This document shows positions 35,033-47,600 of a stretch of DNA of 64,000 bases, one piece after another. How positions within the stretch are numbered: the first letter of the stretch is position 1; each line of letters starts with the position of its first letter. The notes below the pieces were generated by a model. It saw only the letters and a list, made by a program, of their open reading frames with translations. It had not been told where the DNA came from and searched no databases. The stretch is from Acanthaster planci (lineage: Eukaryota; Echinodermata; Asteroidea; Valvatida; Acanthasteridae). The position numbers were made by a program, and so were the translations under genes. The stretch spans positions 1,250,082-1,314,081 of the forward strand of contig NW_019091398.1 of assembly GCF_001949145.1 (NCBI RefSeq), given 5' to 3'.

Positions 35033-38000
35033 CTAAGGAGCCATTTTGATCGCAGGCTGCCAAGGCGTTCTTCTATTCAGACCCTTCTTCAAATCAATGA
35101 GGATTTCGTCACCGTCCTTCATATCAAAGCGACTCATGGGCAGCGAGTCGAGAAACAGCTCATCCAGGACTGGCTCGTCAGTGTCTGGGTCTCGAGTCTT
35201 GTGGTATAGTTTTACCATCCTTCAAAGAAAAGAGAAATAGACCAAGTTTTCGTTAAACAAAAATAATTTCTTGACTCAAGACTAAACTCATACAATTTCA
35301 TCAGTAGTGGTGCAGAACCATCAGTACCTCCAGCAGTACTTGACTACACTGGTAATCTAAGCTTGCTGTCAATGGCTACGAAGGAAAAAGACAACAGCAT
35401 ATCCGGCGGGTTACACATTCAAATCCCTCAGTCACTTTTCAGTCTTCTCAAAATCCCCTTTTTCGCTAACGATTTACATGTACGTGTGAAAGAGATCAGC
35501 ATAAAATCTGCAAACTAAAGGGAAAGCAACAACGCATGACTAAAATGGGAATTTTAAACAAGGGGGGGAACCCTAAATAGAAGATAACAACGTACGTTGA
35601 AGATGTATCAATCAGGTTACTGCAGATTTGCTTCAGTTTTCCGACTGGCTCCACCACCCTAACAACTCCTTGGTGGATACAGCGACCTCCGTAGATAAAT
35701 TTCAACTCCACAAACTCCTGAAATCCTTGTCCTATGTCCACTTGGACCAAGGGCCTCAACTTACCTAGTAAAGAATGAGTCGACACTGGATTGAAACAGA
35801 TTCCTTGCTGCAATATGCTACAAAGCTTACCTTAACATACAGGAGAAAATATGGCTAATATTTTCATGATGTGTTACATTTCTTTGCATGGCTGGTAAAG
35901 CAATTCAACTTTTAAAGAGCTCCTCTAAGGAAAACATGTTTTCTTTGATTTTATCTGTTCAAATAAATATAGAAGCATCCAAATCTACATTCAGAATTCA
36001 CAACTTGGCATGAACAGAAAAAAAGTCCTTTTAAGCTTATTATAGTTGAGCTCTGACGACAAATGACACTGTGTTCGATTTGGTTACTTCCATTTTTATT
36101 TGAACAGATAAAATCAGAGAAAATACGTTTTCCTTAGAGATGCTCTTCAACAGCAGTCCTCTCTCCCTTGCCTTGGTATTACATATCTCAGAAGCTGTAT
36201 GCCCCCCAAGTAAAAACTTTTCAGGTGAAAATGTGAAGAGGACGTCACCATATTCTTGTTTATTCCACTCCAAATAATTCAACTGTGTATTAAGTGAAAA
36301 ACACAAAGTTTAAAACCCACAGTTTATGAGTAGGAATTATTCAGAAATGTGGGTGTTTATCTCACAGACTTGACAACTGTATCATCACCATGTTTCTGGA
36401 CTAGCTCCTCCAACCGTGCCGGAGGTTGGGCGTGGTCGACAAAGACTCGGACAAAATGCCGTTCTGACTTCTCCCTCTCCGTCAGAGTTATCTCGCTGCC
36501 GTTAAGATGCTTGATACTTGGCAGGCTGAAATGCACCAATTGGAGATCTTACAAAAAATCAACCTGGAATATTGCCTGATCTTCAACCGTCTTAGATTTT
36601 AACTATCATAACTAAAAATAACCATCATCACAAAACCAACTGACCAAATGCCAAACAGCCTGATTCCATCCACGGTGTTCAGGTAATTAAAATGTGTTAT
36701 TGTAAAGTTATTCAAAACCAAAAAACACTGCTCACCACGCTACAGCAAGTTTTCTTCGGTCAGCTTCATCCCAGCTTTCCAAGAGTGGAATATTCTGAGG
36801 ACAATGTGAAATACACAAGACAGAGAAAAACAAGTTCTTGCCACCTCATTGTGAATTTCACTTTTTTTTTTTTTTTGCAAAACGGTGAAATTTGAATCAA
36901 TCGCTTTTCAGTTGGAAACAAGTTTGAACCTCCAACTGCTGAAATGCTATGCTTCTCTAGTGCTCTACCAACTACATTATCCACTGCCATGCTGTCAATC
37001 TGCCATTTTCTTGTACAAGAACTGAATTTGTTTAGGGCATGGTAATTCTTCAATGATAAGCTTTGTGGCCTTGTTCCTTATTCATAATGAAAAGGTTACG
37101 ACTGAAGCTGATGCTTCATCGAGCTGATTACCAGGTCAAAGACCAACCTTGATCTTGACAGAGTGTAACCTGGGGAAATGTCTCAGCTCCTGCAGGTCTT
37201 GCCAGTTCGACAGGCAGGTGCCCGTCACACATAGAGATTCCAATGCTGGGAAGGCTGCATCCACCTGCTCCTGTTTGTTACTCACAGGTGACTGGCTGTC
37301 TGCAGATTCTAAAGCTCCCATCTAAAGAATGTGTAACATGAGAGGCATTAGAAAAAGGCTATCAACTCTAGCCTTCTGAATAATTAAAACTGCAAGATAG
37401 AGGGCAGCAGAGTAACTACACTGGCCTTGATGTATAGATAAACTGGCAGGCATTTAAATAATAAAATAAGACAATAAAAAGGCAGCTTATATGGGTGAAT
37501 CAAGAAGGAAATTCCTAAAGTCAGTGAACATTCAACTAACTGTGTTGCATTCTCTATTGCTTCCAGAAGCTCCAGCACTGGACTGAACTGATTCTGCAGT
37601 GCTAGCTTTTCCCACAGCCTCATCCTTGGCTGTCTCCAAGGCAACAGAGCCTGGGCTGGCATCCCCACTTATTGCTCCCTCTCCCTCCATCACTACCCAA
37701 GGCTGGCTTTGGTCATTCCGGTTGGCCTTGGGATGTGTTGCTACCAGTTCAGATCCCAAGGCCTGTTTGTTTTCCTTTAAGTGCCAACGAGGAATGTTAG
37801 CTTCGTTGTCCTTGTCCACCAAAGCAACATTTTGTTCACAGCTGACTCCGTCTTTTTCTCCAACATTTTCAGCACAAAAACTTTCAGACTTTGCTGTGTC
37901 TCCAGGCTGAGTTCTCTCTTTGTCTCCAGCGTCACCGGCTTTCTCTTTCTCTGCTGACCTTTCATCAGAAGCTGTGGAATGTGCTTGTTTGTAGAATACA

Positions 38001-41000
38001 TCCTCAAGGGGGTTTTCCATGAGGACAAGACTGCGAAGTTTTGGCAGTGACTTCAACTTGGCAACTTCGTTCCATCTGAAAACGACCGATTGAGAAAGGA
38101 ACGGCTGGCAGTTGTATATCAAATAGAAATTGGACCAATTTCTGAAACAAGTTTGTGGATTCTGAAAAGCATTTTCACAATTTTAGTTGACAATTTGACA
38201 GAAAAAAGTTACAACCCTTGAAATGAAATAACATCAATGTATATGTAATCTTAAGCATTAACTCCTTTAAAAATATTGTCAAATAAATTGCACATCTCAC
38301 CTCTTAATGCGATTGTTGTTCAGTGCCAATACATGCAAATGGCCAAGACTTGTTGATGTCTCTTCAGCAGGTAAATCAATGGTGTTATACTCTGTAATTA
38401 TCACAAATCAAATTATATCAAATTATTACTGTACTACTGTAATCAGCAGGTTCATTTTGCAGAAAGGTTGACGCTAAAACAATTTCTTTTCCGTGAAGAG
38501 ACATTGTCAAGACTGGATAGGGTAGATCTACCGGTATTTTTTTACCATTCTTGCACAAGTGCAGTTGCTTCAGTTTTGGCATGAGGCGTGACAAGGCAGC
38601 CACTTCACTCCATGAAACTTTGGTATCATTCAGCACCAGATCCTCAATGCAGCAGGGAATCTGCTCTTGCTTTACAATCTGTGAAACATCAAACATAACT
38701 TGTTAATCTGTCTGACTCAAGACATGCAAAAGGGAAACTCAGTTTGCTTTTTTTTTTAAATAATAACACAAACAGATGTCTAAAACATCAATATATTCAG
38801 CTTTTTTAAACTTCTCTATTCAAAATGCTCCACATACATGACAAACTGAATTTCTAAATAAACACTAAGAACATGAGTTGAACTCAAAAAGAATTCAAGT
38901 GAAATATTACATTGATTTAATTATCAAGAGTTAGGGTGACATTAAGAAAGTCACCAGGTTGTGGAGTGGGGCTTCTGATTTTTCTGTGAGTACATGTAGG
39001 CAAAGGCAGCATACATGTACATGTATTTGTAGTAATCTCTACTGTACCTCCAAATTGCCCAAGGGGTTAGAACTCAGGTTGACAAACTTCAAACAAGGTA
39101 GATTTTTCAGAATCGTCTTCACTTCATGCCAGCTGCTCAGCAAGTTGCCTGAGAGGTCCAGGTCATGGACATTGGGACAGAGGGAAGATAGACCGGTTGA
39201 TGGAATAGCAGCATGAGTGATGCCACTGTTGTAGAGAGTCTGGTAGGTTAAACATTGACAGTGCAGTCAGTACACCTTTATATGTAAATACTTCTGTGCA
39301 ACAGGGTAAAATGTCCATGTATGTACAAGAGTAGTAACTAGGACACCAAAGCAGAGAAAAAAATGGGTCTAAGATTCAAAGGAAAATTAAATGAATAATT
39401 AGCAAGATATATGAGATGGTAATGCAAGAAGAAAATACAGGTATTAAAAAGCAATCAGGGTACAATATAATGCAACCTGCTCGTAAAAATTAAATACAGC
39501 AAAAAGACAAATGAACATCAATATTTGAAATTGTGTTGACTTTTTCCTATTAAGCCATAATGCCTCCCTAGTTCTGCTGCTATTGAATCAACAATTTTTA
39601 CATGTAACATGCCCACTGTCATTTAGGCCATTTAAAATTCATTTCAGGTTCACATCACTCAGACAGGAACAAACTCACTCAGGAGGAGAACTTACATTTT
39701 GTAAATTCTGCTCCTTGGCATCCAAAGTGAATTGTGACTCAACAAAGACAAATGGCACTGATAGCATGCCAAATCTGTGGGATAGGTTTTAACGACTGTA
39801 AAAAGCCAATAAATAATGGCCAACCCTGTTAGTTGGTGGACACTTTATTCATAAGCAGGAGATGATTAAATTACTGCTTCCTGTCTTATGCAACAACATA
39901 TTGCACAATTTATTGCACAAATAAGGGAGACGTCATCACAATACATGTAGCTTATATATGTAAGTTGGGAGCCACGACAGCTATAGCATGTTATGGGCAT
40001 ACTGTACATGTACATATGTACATGTATATATCACACATCATTAGCTACACGTACATGTACTATACATGTATTAAAAAGGATATTTACATAAATTCAGTGC
40101 AACACTGCCTGTCACCCTGTTGTGTTCAGAAATTTGTCTAGAAATGTGTTCATTGTTTGGAGACAAACAATTTAATTTTAAAAATGTAAATACATGTAAG
40201 TACATGTACATGTATAAAAAGTTGGGGAATAGAGGGCCTACATGTACACGTACATGTACGTGGAGTGCCCTCACTGAGAAAGGTCTTAGTTCCTGTGAGA
40301 TAGGGAGATGCTATCTGAGCACAGGCCGGGTACAGTCATGAATAATGTAACATATGATGTACATGTACATGTAGATATGAACAAAACAACAATTAACGTC
40401 TGACCCGATACTGGCGTTCCTGCGTGCACGACGTGCTTGACATCAGAGTCTTAGTATACATTGTGTGTATATACACACTTATACTCTGTACATACATATA
40501 TTCATGTTTCAGTACATGTACAAGCATACATACATGTATCTGGCTTGCGCCCGGATGTACTCCACCTGCGCTCACAATTTCATACTTAGTACATGTATGT
40601 CTTTTTCTCAAATGTACCTCATTTGCGCCCATGTGTACTCCATGTGTGCTCATAACTTTAAAAAACCTATAGTGTAAGTATGAAATTACGGTGTATGCAA
40701 GTGGAGTACAAACGGGTACAAGTCAGGTACAGTAGCCTACATGTACCGATACATTTATAGAACATGTTTTATTCATGTGACATCATATGTTGTATTATTC
40801 ATGACCGTACCCGGCTTGCGCCCAGATAGCATCTCCCAACTGACAGTGATATGCTTGAGTACAACATGTCCTCTGTGAGGGCACTCTTAGCAGGCCCTCT
40901 ATGTGAAAGAATTCCCTACGTGTACATGATGTATACGGGAATAGTCCTATACTATAGCATAGGGATGCTGCTAGCTGCTCGATTGTATTGACACCCTGTC

Positions 41001-41447
41001 TGTCGGTGCACAAACCCTAACTGAGAGACCGATCTAAATTAAGAGTTTTCTGAGTGAATAACTCAATAAGCCCATTTTTCGTAGCTAAATTTGACTTTTT
41101 ACCATTTAGGACATGTACAGTATTTATTTGCAGAGCAAGAAAAATCATCAGTGGCTTTGTTCTTTTATCTTATAAATATTGTAGTTTTTGCACATTGCCA
41201 GATATATATTCACCACATTTTTCAAGTAGCCTAACTCCGGAACACAATCATCACCAGCCTCTTTTCCATCATGTCCATTGCCTTGCCCGCTGTCTTCCCC
41301 AGCGCAGTCACTTCGTGGCCGCCGGCGACAGCTGCTGCCAAACACGGTGATCTGCACAAAATTTTCCGACCCTTCGTTCACGGCATCATTCTCGCACTCG
41401 CAGTACTTTGCCTTGAGAGCGTCTACAAATGAAGTTTGTTCATCCAT
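35033..41447 (-). CDS. TBCEL: Tubulin-specific chaperone cofactor E-like protein, 10 exons, with a large internal insertion
   Basis: Cytosolic leucine-rich-repeat plus ubiquitin-like protein; in mammals TBCEL (E-like) promotes tubulin turnover. Minus-strand exons: 41447-41217, 39239-39048, 38678-38546, 38391-38301, 38075-37541, 37321-37148, 36794-36736, 36525-36366, 35759-35596, 35219-35033. All phases agree, giving 641 residues; human is about 424. Marks: MDEQTSFVDALKAKY start, LCPNVHDLDLSGNLLSSWHE, DLVLNDTKVSWSEV, LPSIKHLNGSEITLTEREKS, and a C-terminal ubiquitin-like DMKDGDEILIDLKK. There is no CAP-Gly domain, which separates it from TBCE. Exon 5 carries a ~150-residue low-complexity acidic insertion. 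The exon-1 donor (AAT|GTGGTG) and the exon-9 acceptor are the least certain borders. An in-frame ATG lies 7 codons further upstream. Confidence 0.92.
36910..36985 (-). repeat. tRNA-derived SINE-like sequence in a TBCEL intron
   Basis: On the minus strand, TAGTTGGTAGAGCACTAGA resembles a tRNA A box and GGAGGTTCAAACTTG resembles a B box. They are spaced as in a tRNA, but the cloverleaf is imperfect. Most likely the head of a tRNA-derived SINE or a tRNA pseudogene, not a working tRNA. Confidence 0.45.
39930..40080. repeat. ACATGT/GTACATGTAC-rich low-complexity patch
   Basis: Dense repeats of TACATGTACATATGTACATG-type words. The same palindromic hexamers occur throughout the window, but are packed most tightly here and across the next 600 bp, inside TBCEL intron 1. 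Confidence 0.8.
40205..40940. mobile_element. Nested foldback element (~735 bp) in TBCEL intron 1
   Basis: The outer left arm (GGAATAGAGGGCCT, AGTGCCCTCA, GGAGATGCTATCTGAGC, CCGGGTACAGTCATGAATAA) is mirrored at 40790-40935 (TTATTCATGACCGTACCCGG, CAGATAGCATCTCC, TGAGGGCACT, AGGCCCTC). An inner pair, ATGTACTCCACCTGCGC...ATTTCATACTTA and TAAGTATGAAAT...AGTGGAGTACA, nests within. Frames inside are palindrome artefacts. Confidence 0.85.
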
Positions 41448-41685
41448 TATTTTGCTGACGAGTGGCATGAAATGCTTTGCAATTGGGGAGGAAAACCGCT
41501 GAAAAACCTCGAACAGTCATCCAGTTCCACCTCCACTTTGGGGTTTTCATGGTTTGGTAGACGTAATCTTTATTTTTTGAAACTTCGTACAGACGACGGG
41601 AACTGCCATGCCGCTGTGGGAACTGCTTTTCACTTTAACAGCGCCCTCAAGTGGTACAACGAATTTCGACGTGACTTGTCAAGAG
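41448..41685. promoter_or_regulatory. Bidirectional promoter region of TBCEL and UNC45
   Basis: Only 238 bases separate the two start codons (217 if TBCEL uses its upstream ATG), so both promoters must share this DNA or overlap the first exons. At 41578-41587 the sequence TGAAACTTCG fits a two-unit heat-shock element (nGAAnnTTCn). No TATA box is evident for either gene. The heat-shock element is a weak match by length and could be chance. Confidence 0.55.
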
Positions 41686-44600
41686 ATGATTACGATGGGT
41701 GACTCGAGTGAAGATCCTTTGGAAAAGGTAACTTTTGTGGATATCTGTACGCCAAAATCCAAATCCAGTAACTGTAACGGAATCTTTCAATCTTCTGCAT
41801 TGGAATGGTTTGTAAAATCGACCAATGACGTGGTTAAGAGACAAAAGACGTCTGACAGAAATCGGCATTCCTAACATTCCAATGCAATGTGTGTACTAAA
41901 AAGGCTCAGACCGTATGCGTTCGTGTTATCGTATGGCTAAGTTTAGTTACATGTACGTGTAACGTACCGGTAGTTCCAAATAAGGCTTTTTGCCGATTTC
42001 CCTCAAATCACGCTGTAGATATTGTACCTCTTCAACAAAGGGAAAAATGTTGTCTTCTGCCAATCATTGCAGGTCATTCATCGCAGAAATGCTGAAAAGA
42101 CGATTTTCTAATTTCGAACATTTTCCTGACTCCCCTAACATGCCTAACCATGCCGAACTTTGATTTGTACACAGACACTGAGGTAGAGTCAGGATGTAAC
42201 AACATTCTTTCCTCATTAAGGATTGTGAGAAATGTGTGAAAAGGGAGAATGGAATATCAAATTCAGAAAAAAATGCTACAATTTTTATGTTAAACATTGT
42301 TGAATTCACAGTTTTTAAAACAAATTTCACATAGACAGGTGATAGACTAACTTCTGCTGCTATTACGTGTAGACTTCAATTTTAATTGGAGTAGAGATTG
42401 GCTTCTCAAGAATGATGGATAACCGATGACTTCAAGACTCAGCCTTGCTTAATTGGATTAGCATTTAACTGAGTTATAATTTTCCTTAATTTTACCCTGC
42501 AGGTTCAAGAGGCACAAAAATGGAAAGAGGAAGGCAACAACCACTACAAGTTGGAGAGATTTGAGGAGGCAGTAGAAGCATATAGTAAAGCAATTGGCGC
42601 CTGTCCCAAGGGGCAATCAGACAGGGCTGTTTACTACAAGAACCGCTCAGCTTGCTACCTGAAACTCCAAAAGTATGAGAAGGCCGCTCAAGATGCTGCT
42701 GCTGGTGAGACCTTTGAAAGAATATGCCATGATTGCGTTGGCAAAAATGGGAAGTTGAAGTTGTCATTTAGGCTGGTTTTAAAGAGGATGGAATTGCACA
42801 CTGTCTAAACACTTCTGTGTACCAGTGTTGTAAAAAAAATCATCACAAAAGTCCCCACAAGACCTTTACGAGACAACACAAGATCTCCAGCCGAATTCAA
42901 GCCAGGAGCTATTCAAATAAGCACCAACTAATGTATTCCTTTGTCAGTGTTAAGTTTGTTACTAGTGACTGGTCTTGAGCATGACCCTGTAAAAGGTCTT
43001 TAGAAAGGAACTGTGATGGTCTGCACTACAACACTAACACCTTACATGTATTTCTGCAGAAACAGTGGAGAGCACACTACACATGACGGCCAATCTGGTC
43101 ATGATAAGCAGCAGACTAAAAACTGATGATGTATTTGGGTAGACTTTGCATAGTACATGTATATATTTCACAAGTTATACCCTCTCAAGATTTTGTAGCC
43201 CAGAATGCATTTGCATCCACAGCTGGCTGGCATGACAATTTTCTCAGCTTGTCAAACACTGCACTGCTGATAATTACCCAACTTTATGTACATGTACTTT
43301 CTTTGAGTAAAGGTTCGTCTAGCATTGTTGTCATGGCCTGTGTGTGTGATTGTTAATGTGCATTGACACCGCAGCTCTGGATATCATTCCCAATGACACC
43401 AAGGCACTCTTCCGGAAGTGCCAAGCCCTGGAGCAGCTAGGGCGATTCGAGGAGGCTTTCAAGGAGGCGCTACAACTGAACAAGCTGGAGCCCAGCAACA
43501 CAGCCGTGCAAGCCATGCTCCGGAGGCTCAATGCGATCGTGGCAGAGAAGGTAGTCATTGCGTGCTCTGTCGTGGGTAGTGATGCACTGTGTTGCCCCAC
43601 CTGTTAATTTGTGATATGCGGTTGACGATGGTTTTCTTTACAGACTTCACTGCCCCCTTTTTTGTTCTCATTATTTTGTTCTTTGTACTCAGGGGATGTT
43701 TTAATGGTTTCAGTTTTGCTTTTTTTTAGGGGGAATGGGGTCACTTCTGCTGTTTGAAATTTTGAAAATTAGTATCATTAAATACATTGCAACAAAATCT
43801 CAAATATCTCAAGGAATACTGTATATGGATCCAGTGATGTTTGTGGATACATTTTGTCATAAAACTAGTTCAAAGTTTCTTTTAAGTGTCGAAATGTTTT
43901 TTGCTTTTCTTCATTTATCCATCATAAAGGTCACCAAACTGTCCACAACAGATAGTAAAGTGGTACAGATGTTTACTGCTTTATCCGATGAAGATGTGGA
44001 GAAGAGAAGACAGGTAAAAGGAAATGAGTCCATCTCATCATACTTTGCATTGTGATAATGTCGGTTTGGGCCTTTCATCTTTCTTGAACTGGAAGTCTCA
44101 TCCTTCGTAATTTTCAAAGATAGGCTTGTGAAGATGATGCTTTGAGGATGAACGTATTCAAAATTGACTTCACATGTATTATACTGTGCTATTTGTGTAT
44201 CATTTTGAAGCAAAACTAAAACGAGAAAATCTTTCAAAACGTTTTATAATTGGACTACTTTTCTTCGGACCTGGTATAGGGGCGTGGTTATCATCAGTGT
44301 ACTCTGCCCTTAATTCAGTCCATTGACAGCAGCCACGCCCTTTTCCAGGAGTGAGATTTGTCAGGATTTTCCTATTTTAGGATTTTTCAAGCAATCATTT
44401 GTAAAATCTTGAAAATCCTGAGTGTTACTCTTAAATATTTAGGTAACATGAAGGTGTTTTTACGTGTAAAAGTTGATAAGACATGTAGAACACAATGCAT
44501 GGGTGTTTTGAGGGATGCCATATGGCTAACACAGATGTGTATTATGGACCCTATCCTGCTGTGGGACCCTCAAATCCTCTGTTAATCATTTTGTGGCTAC

Positions 44601-47600
44601 TTCTCTTTCCTGTCATCTCACCCCTGCTTTTGACATTTGGACGGTGTAGGATTGAGTCATCTCCCTAAGGTGTGATTCATTTGCAGGCTGCTAACAACTT
44701 GATTGTCTTAGCGAGGGAGACTACAGGGGCGGAGAGAATCTTTGCCGAAGGGGGTGTGTCCAAGATACAGCACCTCCTACAAGGAGAGGACAAGGAGCTG
44801 ACACTGGCTGGTCTGAGGGTGCTCAGTTGTCTTTGCCAGGGGCATAAAGCAAGGGTAGGGGCATTTAACCTGTCAAGTGTTTGGTACTTCAACGTTCAGA
44901 ATGGTTGAAAGGTTCCAAGGGGTTTTGCGTAATTGTTTGCTGTAAAATTCTCTTTTAAATCAGCGTTGCGCCTTTACCATAAGCAAACACCTGTCAACTG
45001 CTCTTATGAAGGTTTCTTTGAAATGATTTTGTTATTTTTCCCCTATCATCTGATTCCCAAGCATTGGTTGACCTGATTAATCAAAACGACGCCAATGTGT
45101 GATCATCCAATTTTTTTTTTTCAATTTTTATGTTCAGGCCAATGCAGTTTTAAAAGAATTCACCTTACCATCTCTTGCCAAGCTCATTTCATCACCAACA
45201 GAGGAGATTGCCAATGCTGCAGCAAACATCCTTTTAACTGCAATACAGGTAAATCGCTGTCTTAGGTGATCAAAACTGTTTACCAGTCAACTGAGTATCA
45301 TTAATTTGGAGCCCTTGGAGGCTTTCAAGTGTAACAGAACAAGTGCTTATGAGACTAACAAAGCAGTGGATTGCTACCCAAATAGGTAGCAACTTCAACT
45401 TAACAAATACAGGGACCGAACACTAGTGAAATGCACACAGCTGTACAGAAATTCCAAAGAGTCCTCCAGACAATGTAAATGTGATAAACTAGTACTCAAA
45501 GGAATAAAGTACATTGTATGCAGCTGTGGCCTACCATACATGAACCCATAGGACTACATGCATGAAAACTAATTAGGTCTAATGGGACACACTATTGGTA
45601 GACAACAATTGCATTAGTCTAAAATGTTACACAAAACCTGACTCTGGTAAACATTTATTTTTCTTCATAATTCAGTGGATTATTTTAATGTTTATTTCAC
45701 TTGATTATCCTGCACACTCTGCTTTGTAAATTTTCAGGAAAAAACTCACCGGCCTACCCACCAGATTATATATGTACATGTATATTAATTACCATGAATC
45801 GACATTGATCAGACTCAACCCCTTCGCGCTGGGACACGGATAGAGCTGCTGTAAAAATTGAGATCCTCAGCCCGCTTTTCAGCTATTATTCTCGGCCCAC
45901 ACTCGAGTGAACACCGTGAAAGAAGGCAGACCCTGGCTCTTGTATATATGGTGATTGGCTTTTGTGTGTAGCCCAGAAATGAAAAGAACCGAATTTGCAT
46001 CATAATCACCAGCTTCACAATAGTCCCCACTTTGAAAAGAGGCAATGGGAATGTGGAAGCGTGGGTAGAGCCACATGCCACCAAACAATCAGCCTTTTCG
46101 CTATGTAATTCAAAGCGTGCAGAGCACGCAGGGCCACAAACTGAGAATTTGCAGTTTGGCAGGTGGTCTTTGTGACCAATCAAGGCTGGAATTCTTGGAG
46201 TTGGCTTTCAGAAAGAAATTCCCATCGTCAAGGGCTTGAAATTGCAGGTATGCATCAACCGCCCTTCTTGTCCTTACTGTCCTCGTCTCTGACATCTCCC
46301 TTCAAGAAAACCTTCAAGGTTTGGCGCTGACATTTGTGTTCTTTGAAATCAGGCAATGATAGAAGAAGACTCCAAACAACCCCGGAAAGCCAAAGAAGCT
46401 CTCGTGCCTGGTGAGTGAGCAGTACTTTGTGGCCCCTCTTACTGGAAAAGCCTGTTTTTGCATCTTCATTATTCAGCCAATAGATTTCATTTCAAAGCTG
46501 TTTCTTCAGTTAGTACTAGAAAAGTAATCCATTACTGGTTCATATTACCATTGACAGATCTGACTACTGAATTCAAGTCGCTCTTAATGTTCCTCCTTGG
46601 TCTGCTGACGGACAAGAATGTATCAGGTTACGGCAGAGATGCAGTCATTGACATCATCATGAAGTTTGTGCCAAAGGAGACCGGTACCGGCAGAGCACTC
46701 ACGTTCATGACCAATGGAGGTACTGGAAACATTTTAATATCCCAAAACAATTTTTTTTCTTCAGTTTCTTCTTTGAATAAATTAGAATGAGTAGTTAAGC
46801 TCAAACCTTCCCATTGCAGCTTCTGGTGCTAGCCAAATCTCTTAGCGCTTCCAGTGGAATCCCTTTTGTCACTAAAAAATGATACGGATGACTTTAAAAC
46901 CCAGTTAATAGATACTTGGGACAATTTTTCTATTCCTATTGGTCGAAACATGTCATGTGACCATATATTAACATTTAATAATGTCCGCCAAGGAGTGATA
47001 ATGCCTGCTGTGTAAATCAGGCGCTGGTACATGGATACAAGACAGTTTAATCGAGTCTGATTGGTCAGGTATCTGAGTGCGCGCGCCAAGTTCATTTAAA
47101 AAGATTCTATTGGACAACTTTAAAGTGGAATATGCCATAAAATGGATGGGGGCATTCGGGAAAGTGACAGTAAAATTTTAGAACAAAATTGTTGGAAATC
47201 CATCACATGTTGACTTCTTTTGACTCGCTGAATTAAAAGGTATTTATAAATGGGAATAAATATGTGCTTGGCTCGTCTAAAATTAACGCTCCGGAGATTT
47301 AATGCTGGTAATGGCAATACCCTCGTCTGCGGCTCGGGCATTAGTCATGTCCATTTTCCTGAGCCGGTCTTAAACGCACGCTTAAGACCGGTCAGGCACA
47401 TTTATTCCCTTATTTATTTGAACTAGAGACCAACTAGCTCATGTGTTTTGTGTTGTAGTCATATTTTCTTGAATTGGCCTTGTTCTACCTTTGTCAGGTT
47501 TAATGAAACTGCTCACTGTGGCCGGCCAAGTACCAGAGCTTAAGCGGTTACCGATAACTGCAAACACACGCATGCACGCAGCTGTGGCTCTGTCTAAGCT

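Noticed and set aside
36910-36985. Functional tRNA gene on the minus strand
   Set aside because: A- and B-box-like words are present, but the arms do not pair well enough and it lies in an intron with SINE-like context.
40393-40677. Overlapping frames of 70-86 codons on both strands
   Set aside because: Artefacts of the palindromic foldback element and ACATGT repeats.
35033-41447. Assignment as TBCE instead of TBCEL
   Set aside because: No N-terminal CAP-Gly domain is found, and the N-terminus and LRR motifs follow TBCEL.
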